NCBI GenBank assembly: GCA_025928515.1
Contig: JAICJI010000001.1
Coordinates: 36,522 to 100,521, forward strand
Length of the DNA: 64,000 nucleotides
Direction of reading: 5' to 3'
Origin: Thermoleophilia bacterium
GTDB taxonomy: Bacteria > Actinomycetota > Thermoleophilia > Gaiellales > Gaiellaceae
In this document: positions 57,584-64,000 of the stretch, piece after piece
Layout: each line of letters starts with the position of its first letter
How positions within the stretch are numbered: the first letter of the stretch is position 1
Translations under genes and position numbers: made by a program
Notes under the pieces: generated by a model
What the model was told of the DNA's origin: nothing
The model's input: the letters and a program-made list of their open reading frames with translations, nothing else
Databases searched by the model: none

Positions 57584-59848
57584 CTACGCGCGCAGCACCG
57601 CGTCGAAGCGCGTCGCGAGCGCGTCGACGATCGACGCGCGCACCGGCGCGACGTCCTCGTCCGTCAGCGTCCCTTCGAGCGAGCCGAACGCGGCCCGGAA
57701 CGCGAGCGAGCGCTTCCCTTCTCCGATCTGCTCGCCCCGGTACTCGTCGAAGACCTCGAGCTCGCGAAGCAGCCCGCCTGCCGCCTCGCGGATCGCGGCC
57801 AGGACCTCGGCGGCCGGCACGTCCTCGTCGACGACGAAGGCGAGGTCTTGGCGCACCTCCGGATACGGGCTCACCTCCGCGAACGCTACGACCTGCGGCG
57901 CCGCCTCCGCGAGCGCGTCGAGGTCGAGCTCGAACGCGCTCCACGTCCCGTCGAGCACCGCCGGGTGGAGCTCGCCGAGCCAGCCCTCGGCGGTGCGCGC
58001 GGCCTTACCGGGGTGGAGGAACGGCTCGCTCGTCCGCTCGTAGCCCGGCTCGATGCCGAGCGCAGCGTAGACCTGCTCGACTGCCCACTTCGCCTCGGCG
58101 AAGCCGCCGTCGGCGACGCCCGCGACGTGCCAGTGCTCCTCCGGCAGCTCCCCGCCGACGTCGTGGTACGTGCGTGCGATCTCGAAAAGCGCGACATCGC
58201 CGGCGCCCGCGTCAGCGTTGCGGCGAGCCGGATCGAGGAGCGAGGCGTAGAGGACGGCGCGCAGCGCAGCGGCCTCGGCGGACAGGGGCTCGGGAAGGCG
58301 TAGGTCGCCGTCGGCGACGAAGGTCGGCGTGTACACCTCGCCGTAGCCGGCTCCGACGAGGACGTCCTCGACCTGCCGCCGCAGCCGCTGGTCGCGGCTG
58401 AGCCGCCCGAACATGGCCTCGCGCCGCGGCAGGGTGAACGGAATGTCGGCGAGCTTGAAGCGCGCGACCTCCTCGATCAGGTCGACCTCGCGCGTCACGT
58501 CGCGCGCGCGCCAGGTCGGCACGCGGAAGCCGCTCTTCAGCTCCTTGAACCCGAGGCGCCCGAGAATCTCGCTCTGTTCCTCCGCCGCGACTTCGAGCCC
58601 GATCAGCTCGCTTGCGCGCTCGGGCCGGAGCCGGATCACCGCGGGCTTCGGGAGCTCGGCCTGGACGTCCTCCGCCCCGGTCCAACGCGCGCCGCTCAGC
58701 TCGACGAGCAGCTGCGTGGCATAGGTCGCAGCTTGCCCTGCGACGTACGGATCGACGCCTTTCTCCCAGCGGTTCGAGCCCTCGGTGCGGAGCGAATGCC
58801 GCTCGGAGCTGCGCAGGATCCCGACCGGCTCGAAGTTCGCCGCTTCGAGCAGGACGCTCTGCGTCCCGGACGAGACCTCGGTCTCCTCGCCCCCCATGAT
58901 CCCGGCCAGCCCGACGGCACGCTCGCCGTCGGCGATCACGAGATCCTCTGCCGACAGAGTCCGCTCGACGCCGTCGAGCGTCCGCACCTTCTCGCCCTTG
59001 CGCGCGCGGCGAGCGACGAGCCCGCCGTGCAGCAGGTCGAGGTCGTACGCGTGCAGCGGGCTACCGAGCGCGAGCATGACGTAGTTCGTGACGTCGACGA
59101 CGTTCGAGATCGCGCGGACGCCCGAACGGCGCAGTCGTCCCTTCAGCCAGAGCGGGGCCTCACCCACGGTGACGTCGCGGAGCAGGCGGCCGATGAAGCG
59201 GAGGCACCCCTCGGGATCGTCGATCCCGATCCCGACAGCCTCGTCTCCGTCCTGCTGCGGGTCGCTTCCCGGCATCGGCAGGAGCTCGCCGCCGAGCAGC
59301 GCCGCCACCTCGCGCGCGACGCCGTAGACCGAGAACAGATCGGGGCGATTGCCGGTCGGCTCGAGATCGAGAACCTCGTCGGCGAGCGGCAGCACGTCGG
59401 CGAGCGGGGTCCCCGGCTCGAGCGCATCGTCTAGGACGATGATCCCGCTGTGGTCGCCGCCGAGGTCGAGCTCGTCCTCGGCGAGGATCATGCCTTCCGA
59501 GACCTTGCCTCGCAGCTTGCGCCGCTCGAGCACGAGCCCGTCCGGGAGCGTCGCGCCGGGGAGGGCGACGGCCACCTTCGCGCCCGCGCCGAAGTTCCAG
59601 GCGCCGCAGACGATCGAGTACGGCCGGTCCTCCCCCACGTCGACCGACGTGAGCTGCAACCGGTCGGCGTCGGGGTGCTTCGCCGCCTCGACGACGTGCC
59701 CGACGCGGAAGAGCCCGGGCTCGCCCTGAACACCCACGCGCGCGACTCCCTCGACCTCAGCCGAGCCGACCGAGAGCGCTTCGGCGATCTCCGCCGTGGT
59801 CGCGTCGACACGCACGTACTCGCGCAGCCAGCTGAGCGGAACCTTCAT
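57584..59848 (-). CDS. pheT: phenylalanine--tRNA ligase beta subunit
   Basis: The protein has 754 residues from the ATG at 59848. N-terminal PLSWLREYV, tRNA-binding OB domain (GLFRVGHVVEAAKHPDADRLQ), B3/B4 editing region (ISNVVDVTNYVML, YDLDLL), B5 (EPTGNRPDLFSVYG) and C-terminal FDX-ACB domain (SPYPEVRQDLAFVVDEDVPA). Complete by length. It forms an alpha2beta2 enzyme with PheS. The ATG overlaps the pheS stop by four bases. Confidence 0.96.
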   Translation of the reverse strand: MKVPLSWLREYVRVDATTAEIAEALSVGSAEVEGVARVGVQGEPGLFRVGHVVEAAKHPDADRLQLTSVDVGEDRPYSIVCGAWNFGAGAKVAVALPGATLPDGLVLERRKLRGKVSEGMILAEDELDLGGDHSGIIVLDDALEPGTPLADVLPLADEVLDLEPTGNRPDLFSVYGVAREVAALLGGELLPMPGSDPQQDGDEAVGIGIDDPEGCLRFIGRLLRDVTVGEAPLWLKGRLRRSGVRAISNVVDVTNYVMLALGSPLHAYDLDLLHGGLVARRARKGEKVRTLDGVERTLSAEDLVIADGERAVGLAGIMGGEETEVSSGTQSVLLEAANFEPVGILRSSERHSLRTEGSNRWEKGVDPYVAGQAATYATQLLVELSGARWTGAEDVQAELPKPAVIRLRPERASELIGLEVAAEEQSEILGRLGFKELKSGFRVPTWRARDVTREVDLIEEVARFKLADIPFTLPRREAMFGRLSRDQRLRRQVEDVLVGAGYGEVYTPTFVADGDLRLPEPLSAEAAALRAVLYASLLDPARRNADAGAGDVALFEIARTYHDVGGELPEEHWHVAGVADGGFAEAKWAVEQVYAALGIEPGYERTSEPFLHPGKAARTAEGWLGELHPAVLDGTWSAFELDLDALAEAAPQVVAFAEVSPYPEVRQDLAFVVDEDVPAAEVLAAIREAAGGLLRELEVFDEYRGEQIGEGKRSLAFRAAFGSLEGTLTDEDVAPVRASIVDALATRFDAVLRA

Positions 59849-60879
59849 CGGAACTGCCTGAGGAAGCGGAGGTCGTTCTCCCAGAACGCGCGGATGTCGC
59901 CTATCCCGTAGCGAAGCTGTGCCGTCCGCTCGACGCCCATGCCGAACGCGAAGCCGGAGTATTCCTCCAGCCCCCAGCCGACGAACTCGTAGAGATACGG
60001 GTCGACGATCCCCGAGCCGCCCATCTCGATCCAGCCGGAGTGCTTGCAGATCGCGCAGCCCGCACCGCCGCAGTTGAAGCACGAGACGTCCGGTTCCATC
60101 GACGGCTCGGTGAACGGGAAGTAGTGCGTGCGGAAGCGCACCTCGCGCTCGGGGCCATACAGCTCGCGCATCACGTACAGGAGAGTCCCCTTGAGGTCGG
60201 CCATCGTGATGCCGTCGTCGATGGCGAGGCCCTCGAACTGGTGGAAGATCGGGTAGCGCGTCGCGGTGATGTCGTCGCGCCGGTAGACACGTCCGATCGA
60301 GACCATGTAGATCGGCGGACGCTGCGACTCCATCTTGTGGATCTGCGCCGGAGAGGTTTCCGTGCGCAGCACCGTCTCGTCGCCGAGGTACAGCGTGTCG
60401 CGCGGCGAGCGGGCCGGGTGCCATTCCGGAAAACCGAGGGCGTCGAAGTTGTACCGGGTCGTCTCGACCTCGCGGCCGTCGACGATCTCGTAACCGAGCC
60501 CGAGGAAGATGTCCTCGACCTCACGGCGCACGAGCGTCGAGGGATGGAGCGTGCCGCGCGGCCGCAGCTTCCGCTGCCCGACGAGCCCGGCCGGCAGCGT
60601 GACGTCGACCCGCTCGGTCGCGAGACGCTCCTCGAGCTCGGCGCGCCGCAGGTCTTCCTCGCGGGCTGCGAATGCCGCCTCGACCGCCTCGCGCACGGCG
60701 TTGAGCGTCATCCCGGTCTCGCGATCCCGGACGTCGCGGAGCGCGAGCTTCAGCGCGCTGCGGCGACCGAGGTACTGGACACGTGCCTCATCGAGCTCGG
60801 CGAGCGTCGACGCGGCCGCGACAGCGGCGAGCGCCTCCTGCTGGAGCCGTTCCGGATCCACGGCGGCGACTGTATCCAA
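59845..60879 (-). CDS. pheS: phenylalanine--tRNA ligase alpha subunit
   Basis: The protein has 344 residues from a TTG at 60879 with a strong GGAGGAGA site. Class II synthetase motifs: LHPSTLVRREVEDIFLGLGYE (motif 1), GRVYRRDDITATRYPIFHQFEGLAID (motif 2) and GFAFGMGVERTAQLRYGI (motif 3). A CFNCGGAGCAIC insert gives a Cys4-like cluster. The N-terminal coiled coil binds tRNA. It is preceded by a structured leader with its own short reading frame. Confidence 0.96.
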   Translation of the reverse strand: MDTVAAVDPERLQQEALAAVAAASTLAELDEARVQYLGRRSALKLALRDVRDRETGMTLNAVREAVEAAFAAREEDLRRAELEERLATERVDVTLPAGLVGQRKLRPRGTLHPSTLVRREVEDIFLGLGYEIVDGREVETTRYNFDALGFPEWHPARSPRDTLYLGDETVLRTETSPAQIHKMESQRPPIYMVSIGRVYRRDDITATRYPIFHQFEGLAIDDGITMADLKGTLLYVMRELYGPEREVRFRTHYFPFTEPSMEPDVSCFNCGGAGCAICKHSGWIEMGGSGIVDPYLYEFVGWGLEEYSGFAFGMGVERTAQLRYGIGDIRAFWENDLRFLRQFR

Positions 60880-60884
60880 CGGTT

Positions 60885-60987
60885 TCTCCTCCTTTCTCGG
60901 GCATGGGTCGGCGGCGGTTCACGCCCCGGCTCGAGCTGAGGAGACGACGCCTGCTAGCGCGCCGACGCCCCGGCTGCGAGCCGGGGC
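60885..60987 (-). promoter_or_regulatory. pheS leader with alternative RNA pairings and anti-Shine-Dalgarno
   Basis: On the transcript, arm A (60977-60987, GCCCCGGCTCG) can pair with adjacent arm B (60967-60975, AGCCGGGGC) or fully with distal arm C (60923-60933, CGAGCCGGGGC). TCTCCTC (60938-60944) is complementary to the ribosome site GAGGAGA (60885-60891). A:C and the anti-SD pairing cross each other, so only one can form. It looks like a translational attenuator. Confidence 0.55.
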
Positions 60988-61019
60988 TCCGTAAAGGCGA
61001 ACGCGCGAGTAGCAGACAT
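60954..61019 (-). CDS. pheS leader peptide, 21 aa, with two Phe codons
   Basis: Starting at ATG 61019 and ending TAG, the reading frame is MSATRAFAFTEPRLAAGASAR. Phe codons 7 and 9 (TTC, TTT) lie just before the GC-rich arms. TAGTAT is eight bases before the ATG, so the message probably begins at the leader start codon. Amino-acid-specific codons followed by alternative hairpins are the hallmark of ribosome-mediated attenuation. No expression evidence exists here. Confidence 0.55.
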   Translation of the reverse strand: MSATRAFAFTEPRLAAGASAR

Positions 61020-61026
61020 CTGTGTC

Positions 61027-61033
61027 GATACTA
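61027..61033. promoter_or_regulatory. overlapping bidirectional -10 boxes for the pheS leader and the methyltransferase pair
   Basis: TAGTAT reads leftward (61033-61028) and GATACT rightward (61027-61032), each eight bases from a start codon (61019 and 61041). Confidence 0.45.
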
Positions 61034-61040
61034 CCCGGCG

Positions 61041-61724
61041 ATGAGCGACTTCGACACCTGGGCTCCGGTCTACGACCTGTGGGCCGCCTTCATGACCGAG
61101 GACGTGGGCCACTACGTCTCGCTCGCTCGCGAGGCGGATGGGCCGATCGTCGAGCTGATGGTCGGCAACGGACGCGTGGCGATCGAGGTCGCGCGCGAGA
61201 CCGGGAAGCCCGTGCTCGGGATCGACTCCTCGCCCGGGATGCTCGAGATCGCCCGCGAGCGTGCGGCGGGCCTGCCCCTCGAGTTGAGGCTCGGCGATGT
61301 CCGCAACCTCGAGCTCGAGGAGCCCGCGGCGCTCATCTACGTCCCGTTCCGCTCGCTCCTCCACCTGCAGGGCTGGCAGGCCAAGCGCGATGTCTTCGAG
61401 CGCGTCGCCGCCTCGCTACGCCCGGGAGGACGCTTCGCCTTCAACGCATTCGTCTTCAGCCACACGATTGCGGCACAGCTCGACGGCACGACGCAAGACC
61501 AGAACGGGATCGTGCACACGATGCGTTACGTCCCGGCGGACAACCGCATCGATATCGAGCGGCACGACGGCACGACGGTCAGCCTGTGGTGGGCGACGCG
61601 GGAGGAATGGGACGGTCTGTTCGACGTCGCCGGCCTCGAGGTCGAGGCGCTGTACGGCTGGTTCGACCGGCGGCCCTTCGACGACGAGTCGCAAGAGTTC
61701 GTCTACGTGACGCGCAAGCGCTGA
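61041..61724 (+). CDS. class I SAM-dependent methyltransferase, first of a tandem pair
   Basis: The protein has 227 residues from the ATG at 61041. SAM motif I is IVELMVGNGRVAIEVA (Asn in place of the usual Thr in GTG), motif II VLGIDSSPGML, then RLGDVRNLE and LRPGGRFAFNAFV. The C-terminal half (TVSLWWATREEW, YGWFDRRPFDDESQEFVYV) is shared with the next gene. The substrate is unknown. It is inserted, in inverted orientation, between pheS and trmH. Confidence 0.82.
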   Translation: MSDFDTWAPVYDLWAAFMTEDVGHYVSLAREADGPIVELMVGNGRVAIEVARETGKPVLGIDSSPGMLEIARERAAGLPLELRLGDVRNLELEEPAALIYVPFRSLLHLQGWQAKRDVFERVAASLRPGGRFAFNAFVFSHTIAAQLDGTTQDQNGIVHTMRYVPADNRIDIERHDGTTVSLWWATREEWDGLFDVAGLEVEALYGWFDRRPFDDESQEFVYVTRKR

Positions 61725-62422
61725 GCGCCTACGACCCCATCGCGCGGCTCTACGACCCGTGGAGCGCGAGCGTCGTCGAAGACGTGTCCTTCTACGTCGA
61801 CGAAGCCCTCGCCGCCGGCGGAGAAGTCGTTGAGCTCGCCGTGGGCACGGGCCGGATCGCGATCCCCACCGCGCTCGCCGGCGCGCACGTGATCGGGGTG
61901 GACTCGTCGGTCGGGATGCTGGAGGTCTGCCGGCTGCGAGCGCGCGAGGCCGGGGTCGAGACGCGGCTCGATCTGCGGCTCGGCGACCTTCGGCGGCCTC
62001 CCGTCGACGAGCGCGTCCCGCTCGTGACCTGCCCGTTCCGCTCGTTCCTCCACCTGCGAGACGACGAGGAGCGGCTCGAGGCCCTCCGCGCCGCGCGCGG
62101 GCTGCTGCACCCGGGCGGCCGCCTCGTTTTCGACGTATTCACGCCGTCCCGGGAGGACATCGAGGAGACGCACGGCCGCTGGCTCGAGCGCGAGCCCGGC
62201 ATCGACGAGCGGGCCGACTGGGATCTCGGGGAGCAAACGCTGACATTGTCGGTGCGCGGCCCCGGGGGCTCCTCGACGATGACGCTGTGGTGGGTCGAGC
62301 CGGAGCGCTGGCACTCGCTCCTCCCCGAAGCGGGCTTCGAGGTGCTCGCGTGCTACGGCTGGTTCGACCGTCGCCCGTTCGCCGACGGCGAGGACAGCGT
62401 CTGGATCGCGCGCCGAAAATGA
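61721..62422 (+). CDS. class I SAM-dependent methyltransferase, second of the pair (CTG start)
   Basis: The protein has about 233 residues. VVELAVGTGRIAIP, VIGVDSSVGML, LRLGDLRRP and LHPGGRLVFDVF. It aligns end to end with the preceding protein, including YGWFDRRPF near the C-terminus. The frame upstream of 61721 has no ATG, GTG or TTG, and CTG-AGC aligns exactly with ATG-AGC of the paralogue. The CTG overlaps the previous TGA as CTGA, like the ATGA/GTGA/TTGA junctions elsewhere. I therefore call a CTG start. Confidence 0.78.
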   Translation: MSAYDPIARLYDPWSASVVEDVSFYVDEALAAGGEVVELAVGTGRIAIPTALAGAHVIGVDSSVGMLEVCRLRAREAGVETRLDLRLGDLRRPPVDERVPLVTCPFRSFLHLRDDEERLEALRAARGLLHPGGRLVFDVFTPSREDIEETHGRWLEREPGIDERADWDLGEQTLTLSVRGPGGSSTMTLWWVEPERWHSLLPEAGFEVLACYGWFDRRPFADGEDSVWIARRK

Positions 62423-62461
62423 TCCGCTCGCAAATTGCGACAAAAACGTTTCGTCCGGACC

Positions 62462-62490
62462 TTGATCCCGTGAGTGCGTTCGCGTAGTTT
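62462..62490 (+). promoter_or_regulatory. promoter of the candidate ncRNA
   Basis: TTGATC and TAGTTT separated by exactly 17 nt, the best sigma-70-like pair I found in the window; predicted start near 62497. Confidence 0.55.
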
Positions 62491-62497
62491 CCTCCTT

Positions 62498-62658
62498 GCG
62501 CCGAGCACGGAACGCGAGTAGGTCGAAACTTCGACCGAGCGGTCAGACGAAGAGGGAGCAATCCCGAGGCGAAAGGCCGGTTGGACGAGGCGGACGAAAG
62601 CGAAACCGGCTCGGCGAATTCTTTGGTCCGGCCCCCGCAAGGGGCCGGCCGCGTTTCT
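62498..62658 (+). ncRNA. candidate structured non-coding RNA, about 160 nt
   Basis: This lies in the 335-bp convergent gap between a methyltransferase and trmH, where no coding frame is convincing. An 8-bp closing stem (CGCCGAGC 62499-62506 / GCTCGGCG 62609-62616) encloses the hairpins GGTCGA-AACT-TCGACC, GGGA-GCAA-TCCC (GNRA-type loop) and CGGTT/AACCG, and three GACGA motifs. A 17-nt-spaced promoter precedes it and a GC hairpin follows. No gene lies downstream on this strand, so it is not a riboswitch of a visible gene. I do not recognise it as SRP, tmRNA, RNase P or a known riboswitch. Confidence 0.5.
62628..62648 (+). terminator. hairpin terminator after the candidate ncRNA
   Basis: CCGGCCCC-cgcaa-GGGGCCGG, then CCGCGTTTCT. 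Perfect 8-bp stem; the short T-run starts five bases after the stem. Confidence 0.5.
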
Positions 62659-62704
62659 GGGGCCCGCGACGGCCGGTACCAACTACCGTCACCTAACAGT
62701 CACG

Positions 62705-62728
62705 CGCGATCACAACGTCGCGATCACA
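62705..62728. repeat. two direct copies of CGCGATCACA
   Basis: Copies at 62705-62714 and 62719-62728 repeat with a 14-bp period in the non-coding gap, just outside the trmH stop. Function unknown. Confidence 0.5.
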
Positions 62729-62757
62729 CACCGCTTGGTTAAGCCGACGGTTTGGCG

Positions 62758-63459
62758 TTACGAAGACGTGCGGTACTTAGTACCGGTCTTTTGGCGCGCG
62801 CTCTCGTAGAGCGCGATTGCGCCCGCAATTGCGACGTTGAGCGAGTCGCCTCCGCCGGGCTGTGGGATCGAGGCACGCTCGTCACAGCGCTTGAGCACGT
62901 CCGCCGGCAGCCCTTCCCGTTCCGCGCCGAGCACGAGCACGACGTCGCCGTCGAGCCGCAACTCCGGAAGCAAGACGCCTCCGTCCGGCACGAGCGCGAC
63001 CCGTCTCCCCGCCGGCTCGTCGAACCCGCTCACCGGCACACGGAAGATCGCGCCCATCGAGGCTCGCAGCGCTTTCGGCCCCGTGAGATCCGCGCAACCG
63101 TCCGACAGCGCGACGCCGGCGCCGAATACGTCGGCCGCGCGCAACAGCGTGCCGACGTTCCCCGGATCGCCGATGTGCCAGAGCGCAAGCGTCACCGGCC
63201 GCGTCCCGCGGGGAAGCCCTTCACGCCGGAAGACTGCGACGACGCGCGGCGGGTGCGCGAGCGCCGACACCTCGCCGAGCAGCTCCGGCGCCACGTCCTC
63301 GCCGGCGACGAGGACGTCCGTCGGCTCGAGCCCGGCAGCGAGCCCGGCCTCGACGAGATCCTCTCCCTCGACTGCGAACAGCCCGAGCTTGTCTCGCCAG
63401 CGCCGCTCGTGCAGCTTGCGGACGAGCTTGAGCCGCTCGTTGTCGGGGGAAGTGATCAG
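62758..63459 (-). CDS. TrmH/SpoU-family RNA methyltransferase (probable CTG start)
   Basis: The frame encodes about 233 residues. The N-terminal substrate-binding part (ITSPDNERLKLVRKLHERRWRDKLGLFAVEGEDLV) lies upstream of the track's GTG start at 63294 and is plainly conserved-type sequence. The SPOUT knot has WHIGDPGNVGTLLRAADVFG, LVLGAEREGLP and IPQPGGGDSLNVAIAGAIALYE. It methylates a ribose in tRNA or rRNA. No ATG/GTG/TTG is available before the domain; CTG at 63459 aligns with the usual initiator Met (MITS-). It lies five bases after the rplT stop. Confidence 0.83.
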   Translation of the reverse strand: MITSPDNERLKLVRKLHERRWRDKLGLFAVEGEDLVEAGLAAGLEPTDVLVAGEDVAPELLGEVSALAHPPRVVAVFRREGLPRGTRPVTLALWHIGDPGNVGTLLRAADVFGAGVALSDGCADLTGPKALRASMGAIFRVPVSGFDEPAGRRVALVPDGGVLLPELRLDGDVVLVLGAEREGLPADVLKRCDERASIPQPGGGDSLNVAIAGAIALYESARQKTGTKYRTSS

Positions 63460-63464
63460 GCCGA

Positions 63465-63824
63465 CTAGCTCTGGAGCGCAGTCTTCGCCTGCTCGGCGAT
63501 TGCGCCGAACGCGACCGGGTCGCTGACAGCGAGGTCGGCGAGCACCTTCCGGTCGAGCTCGATCCCGGCCTTCGAGCAGCCGTGCACGAATTGGTTGTAC
63601 GAGAGCCCGTTCGCACGTGCGGCCGCGTTGATCCGCGTGATCCAGAGCTTCCGGAACTCCCGCTTCCGCACCTTCCGGTCGCGGTAGGCGTAGACGAGGG
63701 AATGCTCGACCTGCTCCTTCGCGTAGCGGTAGTGCGTGCTCTTGCGACCCCAGTAGCCCTTGGCCTGCTCGAGGACCTTGCGGCGCTTCTTCTGCGCGTG
63801 GACGGCTCGTTTGACGCGAGGCAT
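63465..63824 (-). CDS. rplT: 50S ribosomal protein L20
   Basis: The protein has 119 residues, typical length. [41 protein letters not shown] and [27 protein letters not shown]. It binds 23S rRNA early in 50S assembly and commonly represses its own operon translationally. It follows rpmI directly, as in the usual infC-rpmI-rplT order. Confidence 0.98.
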   Translation of the reverse strand: MPRVKRAVHAQKKRRKVLEQAKGYWGRKSTHYRYAKEQVEHSLVYAYRDRKVRKREFRKLWITRINAAARANGLSYNQFVHGCSKAGIELDRKVLADLAVSDPVAFGAIAEQAKTALQS

Positions 63825-64000
63825 CTAGCCCATCCCCAGCATCTTCTTGACGGCGCTGCGGTCGCCGCCGGTGACCTCGCGATCCTTGCGGAAGCCGCGC
63901 CTACGCTTCGACGACTTCTTCTCCAGGTTGTGGCTCCGCATCGCCGGCCGGCGCAGGATCTTGCCGCTGCCCGTCACCTTGAACTTCTTCTTCACGGAGC
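63825..64000 (-). CDS. rpmI: 50S ribosomal protein L35 (N-terminus off the window)
   Basis: The minus strand from the edge to the TAG at 63825-63827 reads VKKKFKVTGSGKILRRPAMRSHNLEKK, then KRRRGFRKDREVTGGDRSAVKKMLG. This is L35. Only its first few residues are missing. The track omits it because the start is beyond base 64000. The stop ends one base upstream of the rplT ATG. Confidence 0.95.
   Translation of the reverse strand, partial: SVKKKFKVTGSGKILRRPAMRSHNLEKKSSKRRRGFRKDREVTGGDRSAVKKMLGMG

Noticed and set aside
60885-61040. T-box riboswitch upstream of pheS
   Set aside because: No T-box core (GGTGGNACCGCG-like) or specifier loop was found; the peptide/alternative pairing model fits better.
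62540-62575. SRP RNA-like string GGTCAG...GGGAGCA...GGC
   Set aside because: The conserved SRP core (GGAAGG-AGCAG with symmetric loop) is absent; GGGAGCAATCCC is a simple GNRA-type hairpin.

Overview
The window is a gene-dense, roughly 70% GC chromosomal segment of an actinobacterial-type genome. I read it as most like the deep-branching Thermoleophilia (Gaiellales/Solirubrobacterales), a judgement from gene content and style rather than a database match. Supporting traits are a WhiG/FliA-type sigma factor, class III cyclase-ATPase-TPR proteins, PadR, Zur, an Actinobacterial Holin-X protein, many GTG/TTG starts, ATGA/GTGA/TTGA overlaps, and many first-of-operon genes with a TANNNT box 6-10 nt before the start codon (leaderless type). 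No prophage, insertion sequence, CRISPR array or rRNA operon was found.

Layout. 1-5.8 kb: truncated CDP-alcohol phosphatidyltransferase, a methyltransferase, and a histidine kinase/response regulator pair flanked by two paralogous small secreted proteins, then a secreted-type phosphatase. 5.8-9.5 kb: tRNA-Gly and the overlapping leftward string aldehyde dehydrogenase, aldo/keto reductase, NIF3/CutA-like protein, RNase HI. 9.5-15.1 kb: HtrA-like protease, a 1066-aa cyclase/ATPase, a zinc-ribbon protein, and a PadR regulator with a small His-rich partner. 15.1-21.7 kb: serine carboxypeptidase, EF-G-like GTPase, sigma factor, tRNA-Trp with an atypical PD-(D/E)XK-like gene beside it, and DNA polymerase IV.

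21.7-42.6 kb: amino-acid permease and a dispersed set for leucine/branched-chain acyl-CoA breakdown (carboxylase beta subunit, methylglutaconyl-CoA hydratase-like protein, biotin carboxylase/BCCP subunit, acyl-CoA dehydrogenase). Interleaved are proline dehydrogenase with a DapA-family aldolase, a divergent Zur/ZIP zinc pair with a Zur-box-like palindrome, SpoIID/LytB, leucyl aminopeptidase, two tandem CtaG proteins, a CstB-like persulfide dioxygenase-rhodanese and AzlCD. 42.6-57.6 kb: a second cyclase/ATPase with a probable 3' frameshift, threonine ammonia-lyase, MeaB, an MFS exporter, HisC, and a complete 2-oxoacid (pyruvate/acetoin type) dehydrogenase set (E3, E2, E1beta, E1alpha), then small envelope and stress-type genes.

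57.6-64 kb: the pheT-pheS, trmH, rplT, rpmI translation block, interrupted by an inverted pair of paralogous methyltransferases and a 335-bp convergent intergenic region. The most novel signals are here: (i) a pheS leader with a 21-codon peptide containing two Phe codons, alternative GC-rich pairings and a possible anti-Shine-Dalgarno; (ii) a stand-alone structured RNA candidate with its own promoter and terminator; (iii) two genes that appear to begin at CTG codons. All coordinates and motifs were read by eye. No homology search, folding program or codon statistics were run.
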